A DNA stretch of 64,000 bases from Agrostemma githago (GCA_958450325.1 OY288242.1:1240001-1304000); one strand, 5' to 3'; numbered from the stretch's first letter, positions 1 through 10,840 are shown. Translations and numbers: made by a program. The notes: generated by a model from the letters alone, not told the origin.

Positions 1-523
1 GATTCTCAACTACTGACTTAGAGTGCGGTTTTTTAGAACAGAAAAAAATACACATAAATGTCATCAACTGCAGCATTGAATTCCAGGCCCAACGAAACAT
101 AAATTCAAATGCCAACGGACTGCTCCTGAACCATCCAGCAATGAAAATGTTCGACCCAGGGATGATCACTCACTGCCTTCTCTATACAGTGCCGGTGACA
201 TCCTTTAACTGGGAACAAGGGTGGAGACCAGAGGCCGACAATGCCAGCAGCTAGCATATCACCAGTCAAAATGTGCCGCCCATCCACATCCTTCGATTGC
301 ATCTGGAAGTGTATCAGATGCTTAGGCATACAATTCTAACACTAATTTAACTCTTTCTCCAGAACACTCGACTTAAAGAGTAGTTGAGGTTGAGGCGGAC
401 TCAGACATTGGTGGTTCAAAACATTTCCTCGTTTCCCGTGTGAGAGGCCTGTAAAAGTGGAAAAACCCAATCTTCTGAATTGCAAGATGCAAGTTTTGAT
501 TACACATTAAATACTCGGAACAT
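1..523. other. 3' flank of the DUF604 gene, no gene assigned
   Basis: The stretch lies downstream of the stop codon of the minus-strand DUF604 glycosyltransferase and probably includes its 3' UTR. On the minus strand a reading frame stays open from about 329 to 105, but it has no family resemblance that I recognise and no clear splice partner. It could be the last exon of a gene cut by the window edge, or chance. Confidence 0.4.
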
Positions 524-3031
524 CTACATGGACATGGCTTCCCTTGCTTTACAGGCTCTAATCTTCACTCTCAAGTTACTTTTCACAGTCGAGCTATTTG
601 TAATCTCACAGCACTGTCGACGAGGTGCCTGTACATTGAATCAAATCACATATGTCAGCAGTCCAGCCACAGGGGAACTCCCAATTTCGGACTTTTTACT
701 GGCATATTTCCAAACTCGTGAATCATTACTGTGTCCTATGGCAAGGCATGGTGTGGAATACTTTTTAGGGTTTTGAGACGAGCTCCCAATTTTTGACTCT
801 AAAGTCCAAGTAGCTTACTTCCATGACCCAGGAAGCTCACTATGTCCTATCAATAAATAATCTAGAAATAAAATTTCGGGGCAGTAAGTTCATCATATTT
901 GCTTACTTACTGCATATGAAAAGATGTCATTTTTACGAATTTTGGGTAGTAAAAGTCGATAATCTTAACCAATTTCTTCGAACATATAAAAAAGGGAAAA
1001 CAAACCTTTAACCACATATCAGGGCTGGATTTCACTGCCGTCACAGTAATTGTCTCCACAGTCATGGCAGACTTGTATGCTAATTCCTTACAGTCACCTC
1101 CACCATCAGCACCAACCCTTTTGTAAATACTCAAGGTATTGCCTTCACCAACATCCTCAACAAGGTCAAGGTAGTAAATGACGGGCCGCCCACATGGGTC
1201 ATCTCCAAAAGGCCGAGTATTGAACATAAAAGGTCCATCACTATTACTATGCCAGGTACGAAATGTATGTAGTGGTATGCCGAGAACATTGGGTGAAACA
1301 AGAGAAGGGTATAATTGGGCTGTGTATCCCCATGCAATTGAGACTGACCACTTTCGTTTACGATCATAGCAGAAACTTTGTTGTAAAGTAAGTCCTGGAT
1401 CGACCCGGTATGAGTGCATCAGTTTTTTCAAAGAGTCCAGCTGGGTTTGGCCCGGGAAAAGAGGGTCTACAGAGTCAAGATGGTGTAGTGAGACCAATGG
1501 AGCCACGGGATGTGCTGCTAGAAAACCGTAAGGATCACCTTTAATGTCAAGCTGTGTAAAGACAAAGGAATAAGATCTCAGAATAATGGGGAAAGGAAAT
1601 CCAAGTTCCGACTTCAGTATAGGTAGTTAGAGCCAACAAGGTAACAATCTACCGAACATTTGCAGAATTCAATGATCTAAGCATCCCTAAATATTCAAAC
1701 TTTAAAGAAAAATTGTTTCATTGACAGCCTAAAACCTCAATCACAGTGATAAAAGCCAGTCAGAGGTAATAAGATTTCAGGGTCATGCAGCATAATTTCC
1801 ATAACCGCGAGCCATGTCCCTACTAAATCTCCATACATACTCATCAGCAATGAAATAAGATACTCTCTCTGTTCCAATCAATTTCATGCACTTGGATACT
1901 GTACGAAGAATCATTGATGTAACTTTTAATATACTCCCTCCATTCCAATGAATTGTTTGCCTTTGTTTTTGGCACCAAGGGCAAGATACCCAATGAGGAA
2001 TTGACATGTGGAGCAAAGCTCATGAGAAGGTCAAATTACGTATAAAAACATTCCTAAAATAGAAAAACAAACACGTTAAGACGACCCAATATGGAATAGG
2101 CAAACAATTCATTGGGACGGAGGGGGTATACAATAAAAACGTGCTTAAAGCAAATGTATGAACTTTGATTGGAACGGAAATGAATGGGAAAGAAGACCTG
2201 ATGGAATCCGGGTTCTCGGGTCAGAGGAACGCCAAGCTCAGCAACACAGGCAGACACCTTCTCATCAGAGCCGTAGTAGTTATGATACCTTTCAATACAT
2301 CCGTCCAACATCCCGGCCAGCTCACAGGCCAACGGATAGCTGACGGCGAACCCACCACCGCCAAAGGCGGTGGAATACCCGTGCTTCACATCCTGCTCCA
2401 CACTCTCACTGCTGCCCCCGACGTAGTACATCCTGGTGTGATCGTACTTCCCCAAGGCCGCCGCCACGTTCTCCGGGAAGAACACCGTGTCGTCATCCCC
2501 CATCACGAACCACCTCACCTCCGGCAACCCCATCTCGAAGCTCTCCTTCAGTATCCTCGCTATCCGGTCGGACGGGTTGTTGGATCGGGTCGGGGAGGAG
2601 ACCCGGTACTCCGTCCCGTCCGGGAGGGGATCGGGGCGGCGGTCGAACCAGACGATGGTGCGGGTGCGGGTGCGGGTGCGGGTGGGGGAGTGCCATAGGA
2701 GGGAGTAGAGGCGGCGCTGGGGCCAGGTGGCGGCGGAGGCGCTGAGGGAGAAGAGGATGTGGTCGGGTCGGGTCGGGGTGGGGTCGGAGAGGTTGAGGTG
2801 GCAGGAGAGAGGGGGAGGGGGAGGAGAAGGGGTGAGGAGGCCGAGGGAGAGGAAGTGGGAGGCGGTGGAGGAGGTGGTGGTGGAGAGAGAGGAGAAAGAG
2901 GAGAAGGTGATGAGGGAGATGGAGAGGAGGAAGGAGAGGGTCAACGCGACTTTGGTCAGACGAAGTAGGTGCTGGCAATACGGTGATGATTTGTTGTTGT
3001 TGTTGTTGTTGGTAGTACTAGTGGTGTTCAT
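524..3031 (-). CDS. DUF604 fringe-related glycosyltransferase (GT31-like), 3 exons
   Basis: Exons, in transcription order: 3031-2198, 1551-1006 and 628-524. All junctions are GT-AG and phase 0, giving 494 aa, the usual family length. Residues about 25-46 are a hydrophobic signal-anchor after a Thr/Asn-rich start, as expected of a type II Golgi protein. A GDDD motif at about 178-181 fits the metal-binding DxD of GT31-type enzymes, and the DUF604 core follows (GGGGFAVSYPLA, LAAHPVAPLVSLHHLD, SIAWGYTAQLYP), ending with the family's APRRQCC motif in exon 3. Arabidopsis relatives are annotated as putative beta-1,3-glycosyltransferases; donor and acceptor are not known to me. Oddities: an (Arg-Thr)n run at about 118-125 encoded by a hexanucleotide repeat, a very GC-rich exon 1, and a MITE in intron 1. 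Confidence 0.93.
1932..2128. mobile_element. MITE, family A (Stowaway-like), in DUF604 intron 1
   Basis: The element runs from tactccctccattcc to acggagggggta, so terminal inverted repeats meet at TA. Family A elements here are about 200 bp, contain the conserved interior 'tgacatgtggagcaaa' and 'acattcctaaaatagaaa', and have the terminal motif duplicated at the right end. Other copies start at 10295, 13661, 16782, 20805 and 63422. Confidence 0.85.
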
Positions 3032-3368
3032 ATTTTGATTTGATTGTCAAGTATGGGAAGTTTGGAAGCATGGAGTAAATGACACAACAACACAAGAATG
3101 TTGGTGGGTTCTTTACATTTTTTGGGGAAAGCGGGATTATATTATATTAAATCAATTTTCGTCAATGTCAAGATCGCATCCGAAAAAGAAGATTTGTACT
3201 CGTATAGGAGTTCATTCTCGTGGGTTTTGACTTCTGGCTTCTGATTTAGAGATTTGATCGTCTCTATCATTTGTAGACATGGAAGAGTCCAAGAGGGATT
3301 TGGTCAACTGTGGAGGAGTATGGAAGTGCAACCATGTAGGTGGTGAGTGATCGAGTAGTGACACAAAT

Positions 3369-3722
3369 GGTTCTGTTTGGCAAATAGCAGTAGCAGATTC
3401 ACAATAGCAGTTAACAATAGTAGAATACGGTTAGCTGATTATATTAGCAGGTTTGACTATCAAATTAAATTAGCTGAATTAAGAAATAGTGTTTGGTAAT
3501 TAACAAATTATGGAAGAATCGAGTTGTTTTCAGGTATAAATTCAATATGTTGTTTCAATATGCTCCTATTAGCAGCATATTCAAAAATAGTAGACTCCGG
3601 TCAATATGCTATTGCAATATGTCGTTTACTAAACACAGTAAATTAGTAGTTTGATGGTCAATCTACTATTTAGGCCGGAATTTGATAATTTTTCCCCGAT
3701 ATGCTATTTACCAAACGGGGCC
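3369..3722. mobile_element. MITE-like element with TIR ggttctgtttggcaaatagca
   Basis: The left end ggttctgtttggcaaatagc is matched in inverted form by tgctatttaccaaacggggcc at the right end. The interior is AT-rich with several internal copies of 'caatatgctattagcag'-like motifs on both strands. No coding potential. The superfamily is unclear (hAT-like by the 'gtttgg' end); no exact target-site duplication is visible. Confidence 0.6.
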
Positions 3723-3777
3723 AAAGGGTAGAAATGTACAGAGTAGAATGTGTTGGGGTTCTGAATTACAGAATCGA

Positions 3778-4012
3778 TCAAATACGGTAGAATGTTTTGT
3801 CCACCCTCAACGTGGACTTTTGGCTTCTTGCAATAGCCTGAGCAGAGCAGGTAAGGCACACCATGGCAATGGTAGGAAGGGTTAGCGTAATGGCGAGACC
3901 TACGTAGATGTACAGAATGGGAGACTTCAAGCTCCACTCGTCGACAGTGCTGGCCACACGCGAGTTCTCGGGTGGCGCCGACAAGTAGATTACCAGTATG
4001 GGTGACTACGGA
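3778..4012 (-). pseudogene. Possible GLUTAMINE DUMPER-like fragment
   Basis: On the minus strand an open frame without an ATG reads a Trp-x-x-Lys-Ser-Pro motif followed by a single hydrophobic helix and Cys-Ser. This resembles the short membrane module of GLUTAMINE DUMPER (GDU) proteins, which modulate amino acid export. A stop lies just upstream of the frame. The SPILxIY segment appears twice, about 75 bases apart, with weak nucleotide similarity between the copies, suggesting a small duplication. The tail after the helix has no VIMAG-like motif that I can see. It is probably a gene relic; the GDU assignment is tentative, and a chance hydrophobic ORF is the alternative. Confidence 0.3.
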
Positions 4013-4415
4013 TCGGGTTGTTACTAAACTCTACCACGTCAACATTATTGTTCGTTGAAAGTGATTTCTAAGTAACGTTAACATTATACTCCTATCTTTT
4101 ATATATTAAAGCCAAAGAAAATGGAGCCACCATATTCATCCACGTAAGCATCCAATGTGGCTCCAACATGGCGTCTTATGTGGCAGTTTACTTTAAATTT
4201 TAAAAAAATGTCTGTGTAACTTCCCCGTCAATTCTGGGAGAAGTTGAGTAACTTATAGTGACTTCTAAAACTTCCCACTACTCTTCAACTTCTAAAACTT
4301 CCCACTACTCTTCAACTTCCCAATTCAAGCAGTACTCTTCAACTTCCCGATTCAACTCCCCACCCCTCCCTTATAAATTTGATAGAATTTCATTGAATAG
4401 AGAGCAGAAAAAAAA

Positions 4416-4970
4416 TTGATATACACAATTGCATTCCAATTTCGAAAGAAGAGGCAACCGGAATCTATCAATGAGAATAGTCAGTTTAAAAACGATCCCA
4501 TTTTTGGCATTGAAATGATCTTCGTCGATAGCTTAGTAAGAATCTCATTTATATCAATATGCGATGTTCATTTCACAGTATGTATGAACGTTATTAATTT
4601 CTAAATTCTTGATGTTTAGGGAGTAACGATTCAAGGCACCGTTAAACAAAGATTGGTCAAGTCTTTCGACTCCCCTTTTAAAGAAGGGAACATTTATACA
4701 ATTTTCAAATTTTCGACTTCATCAAATGTGGCAAATGAGAATGCGACTTCTCATAAATGTCGTATTTGGATCGAATATAGCACAAAAGTCATGAAGATGC
4801 ACCCTGACCCGAGTATTCCTACATGTGTGTACAACTTTATCAGTTTTGATGATATAATACACAACAATGTTGATTCCAATCTATATTTTGGTAAGTTCCC
4901 ATCGGGGAGAATGAAACGGTTTTATCTCGGTTTTTTATCTCTAGAAATGCAAAAGGTCTTCGTCCTGTAG
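4416..4970 (+). CDS. DUF223/RPA-like OB-fold fragment inside the Helitron
   Basis: Two open segments join in frame across a plausible GT-AG intron: 4416-4535 and 4620-4970 (donor ..AGCTTA/GTAAGA, acceptor ..gatgtttag/GGAGTA). The joined frame is about 156 codons; the first in-frame ATG is at 4515, so the start is unsure. The motifs EMIFVDS, GVTIQGTVK and EGNIYTI match the N-terminal OB-fold of the plant DUF223 / replication protein A 70 kDa-like family often carried by Helitrons, where an RPA-like protein is thought to assist transposition. It is much shorter than RPA70 and lacks the later OB folds and zinc finger, so it is a truncated copy. Expression is unknown. Confidence 0.55.
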
Positions 4971-5695
4971 CGAGTATATGATGTGTATTTTAAAAATAGG
5001 TAAATGAGGGGAAAATGTGGGAGGATATTCACACTATACGAACAATAATCGGGTAAAAGATCGCTCCACATGCGTCGTCATGCATGGATGAACTCGAGTC
5101 TTAAATTTGTAGAAGTTCACGGAGATCGAGCTACCCCTCTCATCTACGGAAGTTGCTGGTGACCTTGGAGAAATTAGTGAAAAACTTTATTTTCTATGTC
5201 AATTATATTGGTGTTAAGTAGAGACTTAATCTGACTGTTTTGCATGGATTATTGATTGTACTTATTAAGAACTTGGTATATCGTAAATTGATATTTGATT
5301 ATTGTATTTTTTTTCTTCATATGTGTATCGTGAGGCTTAATTTGTTGATCGTGTGTGACAAAAATGAAGTAATCTCGATTTTTATATTTGATACCTTGGT
5401 CAAAGTTCATTTTTTGTACATCTAACACAACATAGTTTTTTAACCCGATAACCACATATCAGAACATACCCGTGAAATTCATGGGTTTAAACCCTTTAAA
5501 CTTATTAATCAAATTTGAGAAGCCAAATTTTTTATGAAGGTAGAAATTAAAACCAGCAAAAAAAAATTGAAAAAAAATTGTTAGACTAACTTTATAAATT
5601 ATCTTAAACATCAAACATTAATCAGTTAATTCTTTCATCTCGGTCATTTGTCATCTTTTATATTATTGTGAGAGTAGGTCTCACATGATAATTTG

Positions 5696-5789
5696 TACTC
5701 CCTCCGGTTCTTTGGAATTGCAACACTTTATATGATTTGTGAGGTATATTTTAATCAAATGTTGCAATTCCGAAGAACCGGAGGAAGTA
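5696..5789. mobile_element. Small MITE nested in the Helitron
   Basis: A 94-bp near-perfect foldback with ends tactccctccggttctttgg and ccgaagaaccggaggaagta, flanked by TA. It is inserted about 20 bases before the Helitron's 3' hairpin, so it is younger than the Helitron insertion or travelled with it. Confidence 0.8.
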
Positions 5790-5807
5790 CAATTTTTTAA
5801 AGAACAA

Positions 5808-5824
5808 CCGCGCAATTTGCGCGG
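5808..5824 (+). repeat. Helitron 3' terminal hairpin
   Basis: The stem CCGCGCA/TGCGCGG with loop ATT is perfect and stands out from AT-rich surroundings. It is followed by gataaaaaCTAG. In Helitrons such a hairpin acts as the rolling-circle termination signal. Confidence 0.9.
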
Positions 5825-6053
5825 GATAAAAACTAGTTAAATACGAAGTAAGATTTTTTAGGGGAGTATGAAGTAACCCCAACAAAAGAAGTTATGAATC
5901 TAAAAGAGGCCTTTTTGGATTTGGATCCAAAATTTCTTCAAGAAGACTACTAGAGTGGGATACCCTTCTTTGTCTTCGGCCCATAGCACAAAGTAAAGTT
6001 GTTCCTGAGTAATTTGAGATCCTAGGCAACATAGTCAAGAATGGACATACTTA

Positions 6054-6148
6054 AACTCCCTCTGTATCTATATGTTCGTCCACTTTTAATATAATACTCC
6101 ACCCATATATTAAACAAAGTGGACGAACATATAGATACGGAGGGAGTA
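6054..6148. mobile_element. Small Stowaway-like MITE
   Basis: The ends actccctctgtatctatatg and catatagatacggagggagta are inverted repeats of about 30 bp (gttcgtccacttt / aaagtggacgaac) around a short AT-rich middle. It is an almost pure hairpin of about 95 bp. Confidence 0.8.
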
Positions 6149-6717
6149 TATTTTTTTATATTGAGTACAATATATTTTTGTACTAATTTTAAGGTTAATT
6201 CAATATATTTTTGTATTGGACTTAATGTATTTTAGACTAATAGTATAAATTTGATACTCTATTTTCATCAAATACCAAAAACTTCTCAATTTAAGAGGTA
6301 GTTTACGCGTTTAAATTATATTTATATGTTACGGATTATTATTATTTTTTCTATTTTACATTGGGCCCCTCTCATCACTAGGCCTAGGCCATCGCTCCTC
6401 CAAACTACTCTTGAAATCGACCCTGGTTTAGAAACATGTTATTTTCCGATCATCATCGGATATTTGGCAGACAACTTCAATAGACTAGCATGACAATTGT
6501 CCAAAAGTTTGAAATGATAAAGAGAATGCTCGTATTAAATGTCTTCCCGGTGACAGGTATATGGAGTATCTTTCACAAGCGTATAACAGGTCAAATATGA
6601 CTACATAGATAGATAAAGACAACCCATGTGTTATCTCTCCAGCATCATCTTTTTTTTTATCTTATCTCTTATATTTGACCTGTCACAAATTTACGATGAC
6701 CGTCATAGTGTGGGGTA

Positions 6718-7081
6718 GAGCTTGCAAACCGGACGTGCTGAGCCATGTTTCGTGCCAGCCCAGCCGTGCTTCGTGCCCGTCTAGCCCGGCTCAGTCGTGC
6801 CTGACTTCCTAACCCGGGCCCGGTCATGCCTAAGTCATGTCCGACCAAATTTCCAGAATTTTTCATTTTTTTGGGATTTAGAGTCATGCCAACCCAACCG
6901 TGCCTCGTTTTGGGGACGTGCCTAGGCACGAACTTTCTTCAAATTAGCGCTGCAGCCCGACTTGGGACTGATCGTGTCGTGCCCATGCTTTTCACCACGT
7001 CATCACCGTGTCGAGTTGGCCATACTTGTTTTTGTATCGGGCCGGGCCAGCGAGATGAGCCCGACCCGATTTGCGAGCTCT
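6718..7081. mobile_element. GC-rich element with 'gagcttgcaaaccgg' inverted ends
   Basis: The left end agagcttgcaaaccgg and the right end ccgatttgcgagctct are imperfect inverted repeats. The interior is strikingly GC-rich compared with its surroundings, with many 'cgtgcc', 'gggccggg' and 'cccgacc' motifs. A related 'gcaaacgggtc' plus repeated 'gggtc' pattern occurs at 24310-24480. Superfamily unknown (MULE- or hAT-derived are options). Confidence 0.5.
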
Positions 7082-7716
7082 AGGGTAGGGTAAAGGAAAG
7101 AGTGGAGGATGAATAAAGGGAAGGGGACATTAGGCGTCGCTGTCTGCAGAGTCATGATACATAATGAAACAATGCATGCCAGCTTACGCTTGTTGAACGT
7201 GGCATCGTCTAAATGGAAAAGGTTAATCTGAGGTTAGGTCCGCCTAGGATTCATGTGATCTTTCTGTGGGCCCTGGTTTTATATTGTCCTTCCAGTTTTC
7301 CGCAACTTACTCCCACACTCACTCACTCTCGCCCTACACGTGTCACTTTCTCAACACACCTCTCCTTCTTCTTACTCAACCTTTTCATGTTTTCCAGCAA
7401 TCAAGCAAGCAATGTGGCAGCTGCAAGCTGCAATATGCATCCCATGCAATGCAATGCATACCCCATGCATTTCGCCATTTTCATTTCTCCTCCCAATAAT
7501 CACACCTTCATATCTCTCTTCTCTTTTTACTACGGAGTATTTATATTTGGTTATTTAATATATCTATCTCATTCAATTATTTATCTTTAATTAAAATATA
7601 TATTCCTCATAAGTTTAAAGACAAATAAATAAATAAAACAGGAGAGTATAAATTACAGTATACCCCGTATATGGTTATTGAAATATACTTGTATGCAGAG
7701 TACGGAGTAAATTTTA

Positions 7717-7979
7717 TACTCCCTCCCTTCAAAACCAAACACAAAACATCTCATTTTGCCACTATTTACAAGTCAAGAGAATTTTCAATATTCTCAGACA
7801 ATCTACAAAGTAAAATATAGTCATGTGGGATCTTGTTTGATTCATCTTTATGAGTAGAGTAAGAATATCATATTTTTAGAATTTTTAGTAATGTAAAATG
7901 AAAGATATTGAAGGTGTAAAACGTGTCTCGACAAATGTAAAATAGCAAATGGTGTGTTTGGATATGAAGGGAGGGAGTA
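7717..7979. mobile_element. MITE, family B (about 260 bp)
   Basis: The ends tactccctcccttcaaaacc and tggatatgaagggagggagta are inverted repeats ending in TA. The interior has 'tagtcatgtgggatcttgtttgattcatcttt' and 'acgtgtctcgacaaatg', shared with the copy at 27089-27331. Confidence 0.85.
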
Positions 7980-8127
7980 CATTTCAACGACACTATTTCT
8001 TCCGTCTCAATTACTCCTTGTTATCAATTTCTTTTACGGGTATATTACCAGTTTGTTATCAAGTTTCGTTTTTGGATATATTTTATGGGAGATATAAAAA
8101 CTTGATAAGGGATGATGACTTGATGAT

Positions 8128-8237
8128 GGGCGCCACTGGGTGGCGCCCAATCTCAACGCCACACCACCACCCCTCACATGCATTCTTTATTAAAAAGGAG
8201 ACTCCAATACAGTAATAAAGGATGCATGTGAGGGGTG
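8128..8237. repeat. Two adjacent hairpins
   Basis: GGGCGCCA-CTGGG-TGGCGCCC at 8128-8148 is a perfect 8-bp GC stem. Directly after it, cacccctcacatgcat... at 8168-8192 pairs with its inverse at 8213-8237 (24 of 25 positions) around a 20-base loop. Each could be a remnant of a foldback element; no TA-type ends are obvious. Confidence 0.7.
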
Positions 8238-8503
8238 TCGTTAACTCATTTTACCTGAAGTATTGAGAAATGCAGGTGTTGTAATGGGTACAGCTAGTGA
8301 GCTACTATTCCATTGAGAAACGTACTTATGTCTTGTAGTTCTCATATGAGCTAGGTTGGATTCAAATTAAAAGAGAGGGGTTAATGCATGCCTTAATCCA
8401 ATCACCATCTGCAAGGCTGTATGTAACTGTACGTAGACCATGACATGTGACATTTTAGCAAAAATGATGCATGTATTATGTATACCCATCATATCATATC
8501 ATA

Positions 8504-8703
8504 TACCCCATCCGAGTTTCTATTATTGTCCCAAAGAGATTTGGGTTGAAAAATAAGGAACTGGTTAAAAAACAAAGGAGGAAGAGAGAGAAATGAGAGA
8601 GTAATTGTGAATCACACATTGACAGCCTAAAAAGAAAGTGGGACAAAAATCAAACTTAGCTCAAAAAGAAGAGTGGAACAATAATAGGAACTCGGAGGAA
8701 GTA
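8504..8703. mobile_element. MITE, family C (about 200 bp)
   Basis: The ends taccccatccgagtttctat and ataggaactcggaggaagta are inverted repeats, with 'tattattgtccc' answered by 'gaacaataata'. Related to the copy at 11751-11955. Confidence 0.75.
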
Positions 8704-8888
8704 CTGTTCATATCCCTCATTAAAGTATATCTCACCTAATCAATTAACCATACAACAATTTCAAAGCCAAGAGATAAATGGAACGTTAGATACATAACCC
8801 TACGTACCTTTAATCTAACAAACAATGACGTTGATAATGTGCAAAAAAAAATAAAAAAAAAATTAAATAGTAAGAGACCTTTTCTCAA

Positions 8889-9164
8889 TACTCCTTCCGT
8901 CCCACTAAGATTGTCTTTTTTTTTTTTTTTGGTAGGTTCTTAAAGATTGTCCTATTTCTCAACTTTCCTTTTTAATCTATTCTTTTTTGCAACTTTGTCC
9001 CTACTAAGACAATGTATTTACCATTTTGTCATTCCATTAACCCACACCACCTCACGCATCACCCTATAAAGTAGTCATAATTGTCTATATATTTTATCAT
9101 TACACAATTTTCTTAATTATTGTGCAAAACTAAATGGGACAATCATTTTGGGACGGAGGGAGTA
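8889..9164. mobile_element. MITE with ends tactccttccgtcccac
   Basis: The left end tactccttccgtcccactaagattgtc is answered by gacaatcattttgggacggagggagta at the right end. About 276 bp, AT-rich interior with a poly-T run, no coding potential. Confidence 0.8.
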
Positions 9165-9290
9165 TATTATTATTGAGATATCATTTTTCAGTAACATTTT
9201 AAGTTTATTTGTATCTATTTTATTATTAGATGTACTTCTAAATGATAATTTTACGTGTTTTTATAAAAAGGGCACCCCTTTATGTTTGTA

Positions 9291-9536
9291 TACTCCTTCC
9301 AATTTTTTATATAAGTAGTTTTCGTTTAACGAGATAAGCCTTTGACTTTCAATTATATAAAAAATACTTTGAAATTTTTTATAAAAGTTAGATCATTAGA
9401 TTCGTCATGAAAATTCTTTCATATGAGTATACATTTGATATTATTTAATCGATGATTTTAAGAGATACGAGTATTTAAGAGAAAAATATGTTTCTCGAAA
9501 AATGAAAACTATTTACATAAAAAATTGGAGGGAGTA
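9291..9536. mobile_element. Stowaway-like MITE
   Basis: The ends tactccttccaattttttat and ataaaaaattggagggagta are inverted repeats, extended by 'ataagtagttttcgtt' and 'aaaactatttacat'. AT-rich interior of about 200 bp. Confidence 0.8.
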
Positions 9537-9586
9537 TTATTTTATGTTAAATGTGCCTATTTTGATTAGGTATTATACTACTCTTA

Positions 9587-9820
9587 GGGTCGTTTGGTTG
9601 CCCTCCTAAATAATGGGAAGTAACCATGAATTGATAAATTGAGATGCTGTTTGGTTGCCCACTTCTCGGGAATTGTCACTTCCTCCACAGTGGAGGAAGT
9701 TACCCACCAAGTCATTTCCCACCTGGTAACCAAACAATATTTTTATAATTCCCATGAAATACAAATTCACGTGAATTTAAGTTACTAATTCAATCTTCCA
9801 ATGGTGAACCAAACAAACCC
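9587..9820. mobile_element. Tourist-like (PIF/Harbinger) MITE with TTA target site
   Basis: The left end gggtcgtttggttg and the right end accaaacaaaccc are imperfect inverted repeats, and the element is bracketed by TTA (9584-9586 and 9821-9823), the PIF/Harbinger target-site duplication. The interior contains a second inverted pair ('ctgtttggttgcccac' / 'ggtaaccaaacaa'). Confidence 0.65.
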
Positions 9821-10294
9821 TTAATTACCTTCATTTATAACTGATCTTTCAATAAATTAATAAGAGACCGTCTCTCAGTAAATCTACCCTATAATGAGAT
9901 GTATTCAAACCCAATTTGATAAAAGGAAATAAGGAAACGTTTCGTATCCTGCTGCCAGACCTACCTTCCTTTCTACAATTCTAAAATTAAAGCTTAGGTT
10001 CCACCAAGAATAGTGAAAAGAGATTAAGTACGAGTAATAGTCCTAACCCAAATCATAGAGGAAATGAATGAATAAGATAACATAGGAATCATTATACGTG
10101 GCATAAAACAAACATCAAGCAGTATAAAAGGAATATAATATTGGTGGTATGTCTGTCCTACCAACGACACGTTCGCAGTTTTGTGTGAGGCTTGAAAGAG
10201 ACTAATCAATTTTGGGGTTGGCCTAACTTTATCATTAAACATCCCTAATTCAACATCATCAATAAAGTAATTGAGAGCTGTCACCTTAATTAAT

Positions 10295-10501
10295 TACTCC
10301 CTCAGTTCCGTTCCAATGAATTATTTATCTTTCCTTTTAGCACCAAGGGTAAATGATCCAATGAAGGAATGACATGTGGAGCAAAACTCATGAGAAATGT
10401 CAAATTATATATAAAAAACATTCCTAAAATAGAAAGGCAAACAATTCATTGAGACGCCCCAATATAGAATAGACAAACAATTCATTGGAACGGATGAAGT
10501 A
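10295..10501. mobile_element. MITE, family A
   Basis: The left end tactccctcagttccgttcc contains a small extra 'agttccg' relative to other copies; the right end carries the duplicated caaacaattcattg motif and stops at acggatgaagta. Both ends sit on TA. Confidence 0.8.
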
Positions 10502-10591
10502 TTAACTACGTACTGCTAACCCGCCCCAGTCCTGCGTATTCATTCTCGCTCTACATATACGTAGTACGGAGTATTATATTGGGAGTAGATC

Positions 10592-10840
10592 TATTGAAAG
10601 ACGGGCTTTTGTTAAGTTTACTGAGAGATTAATTACAAATGAAGGCAAAAGTGGTACTGATACCAAACCTAATAAAAATAGGTATACTTAACCTAAAAGA
10701 GTATATAAATATAAATAGGATACACTTCTTATAAAAAGCCGTACAAATAAAGTTGTCATTTACAGATAGATCTAGTTATAAAATAGGTACGAATAAGACT
10801 TAAAATGATACGACAACTAGTCTCTCAAAAGACTTTGTTT
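10592..10840. repeat. Diverged copy of the 'agagacggtctc' foldback repeat, family D
   Basis: It shares with the clearer copies at 27559, 29196 and 37401 the order 'acaaatgaa(a)g..agtggtac', 'ccaaacctaata', 'ataaaagagtatata', 'ttgtcattta' and a terminal 'tctctcaa'. The ends are degraded. Confidence 0.55.

Larger units (their letters stand above)
4095..5836 (+). mobile_element. Complete non-autonomous Helitron, 1742 bp
   Basis: The 5' end is TCTTTTATATATTAAAG preceded by host A (4094). The 3' end is CTAG (5833-5836) followed by host T (5837), as expected for insertion between A and T. A perfect 7-bp GC-rich hairpin, CCGCGCA-ATT-TGCGCGG at 5808-5824, sits 8 bases before CTAG, the canonical Helitron 3' signal. 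No Rep/helicase is present, so it depends on an autonomous partner. It carries a DUF223/RPA-like reading frame (4416-4970) and is itself invaded by a small MITE (5696-5789). Orientation is given by the hairpin and CTAG end. Confidence 0.9.

Noticed and set aside
105..329. Minus-strand open frame of about 75 codons downstream of the DUF604 gene
   Set aside because: No recognisable domain and no splice partner; could be an edge exon, so it is only mentioned in the flank entry.
2158..3038. Several long Gly/Arg- or Pro-rich frames on both strands over DUF604 exon 1
   Set aside because: Shadow frames of a GC-rich coding exon; the DUF604 frame alone carries family motifs and splices correctly.
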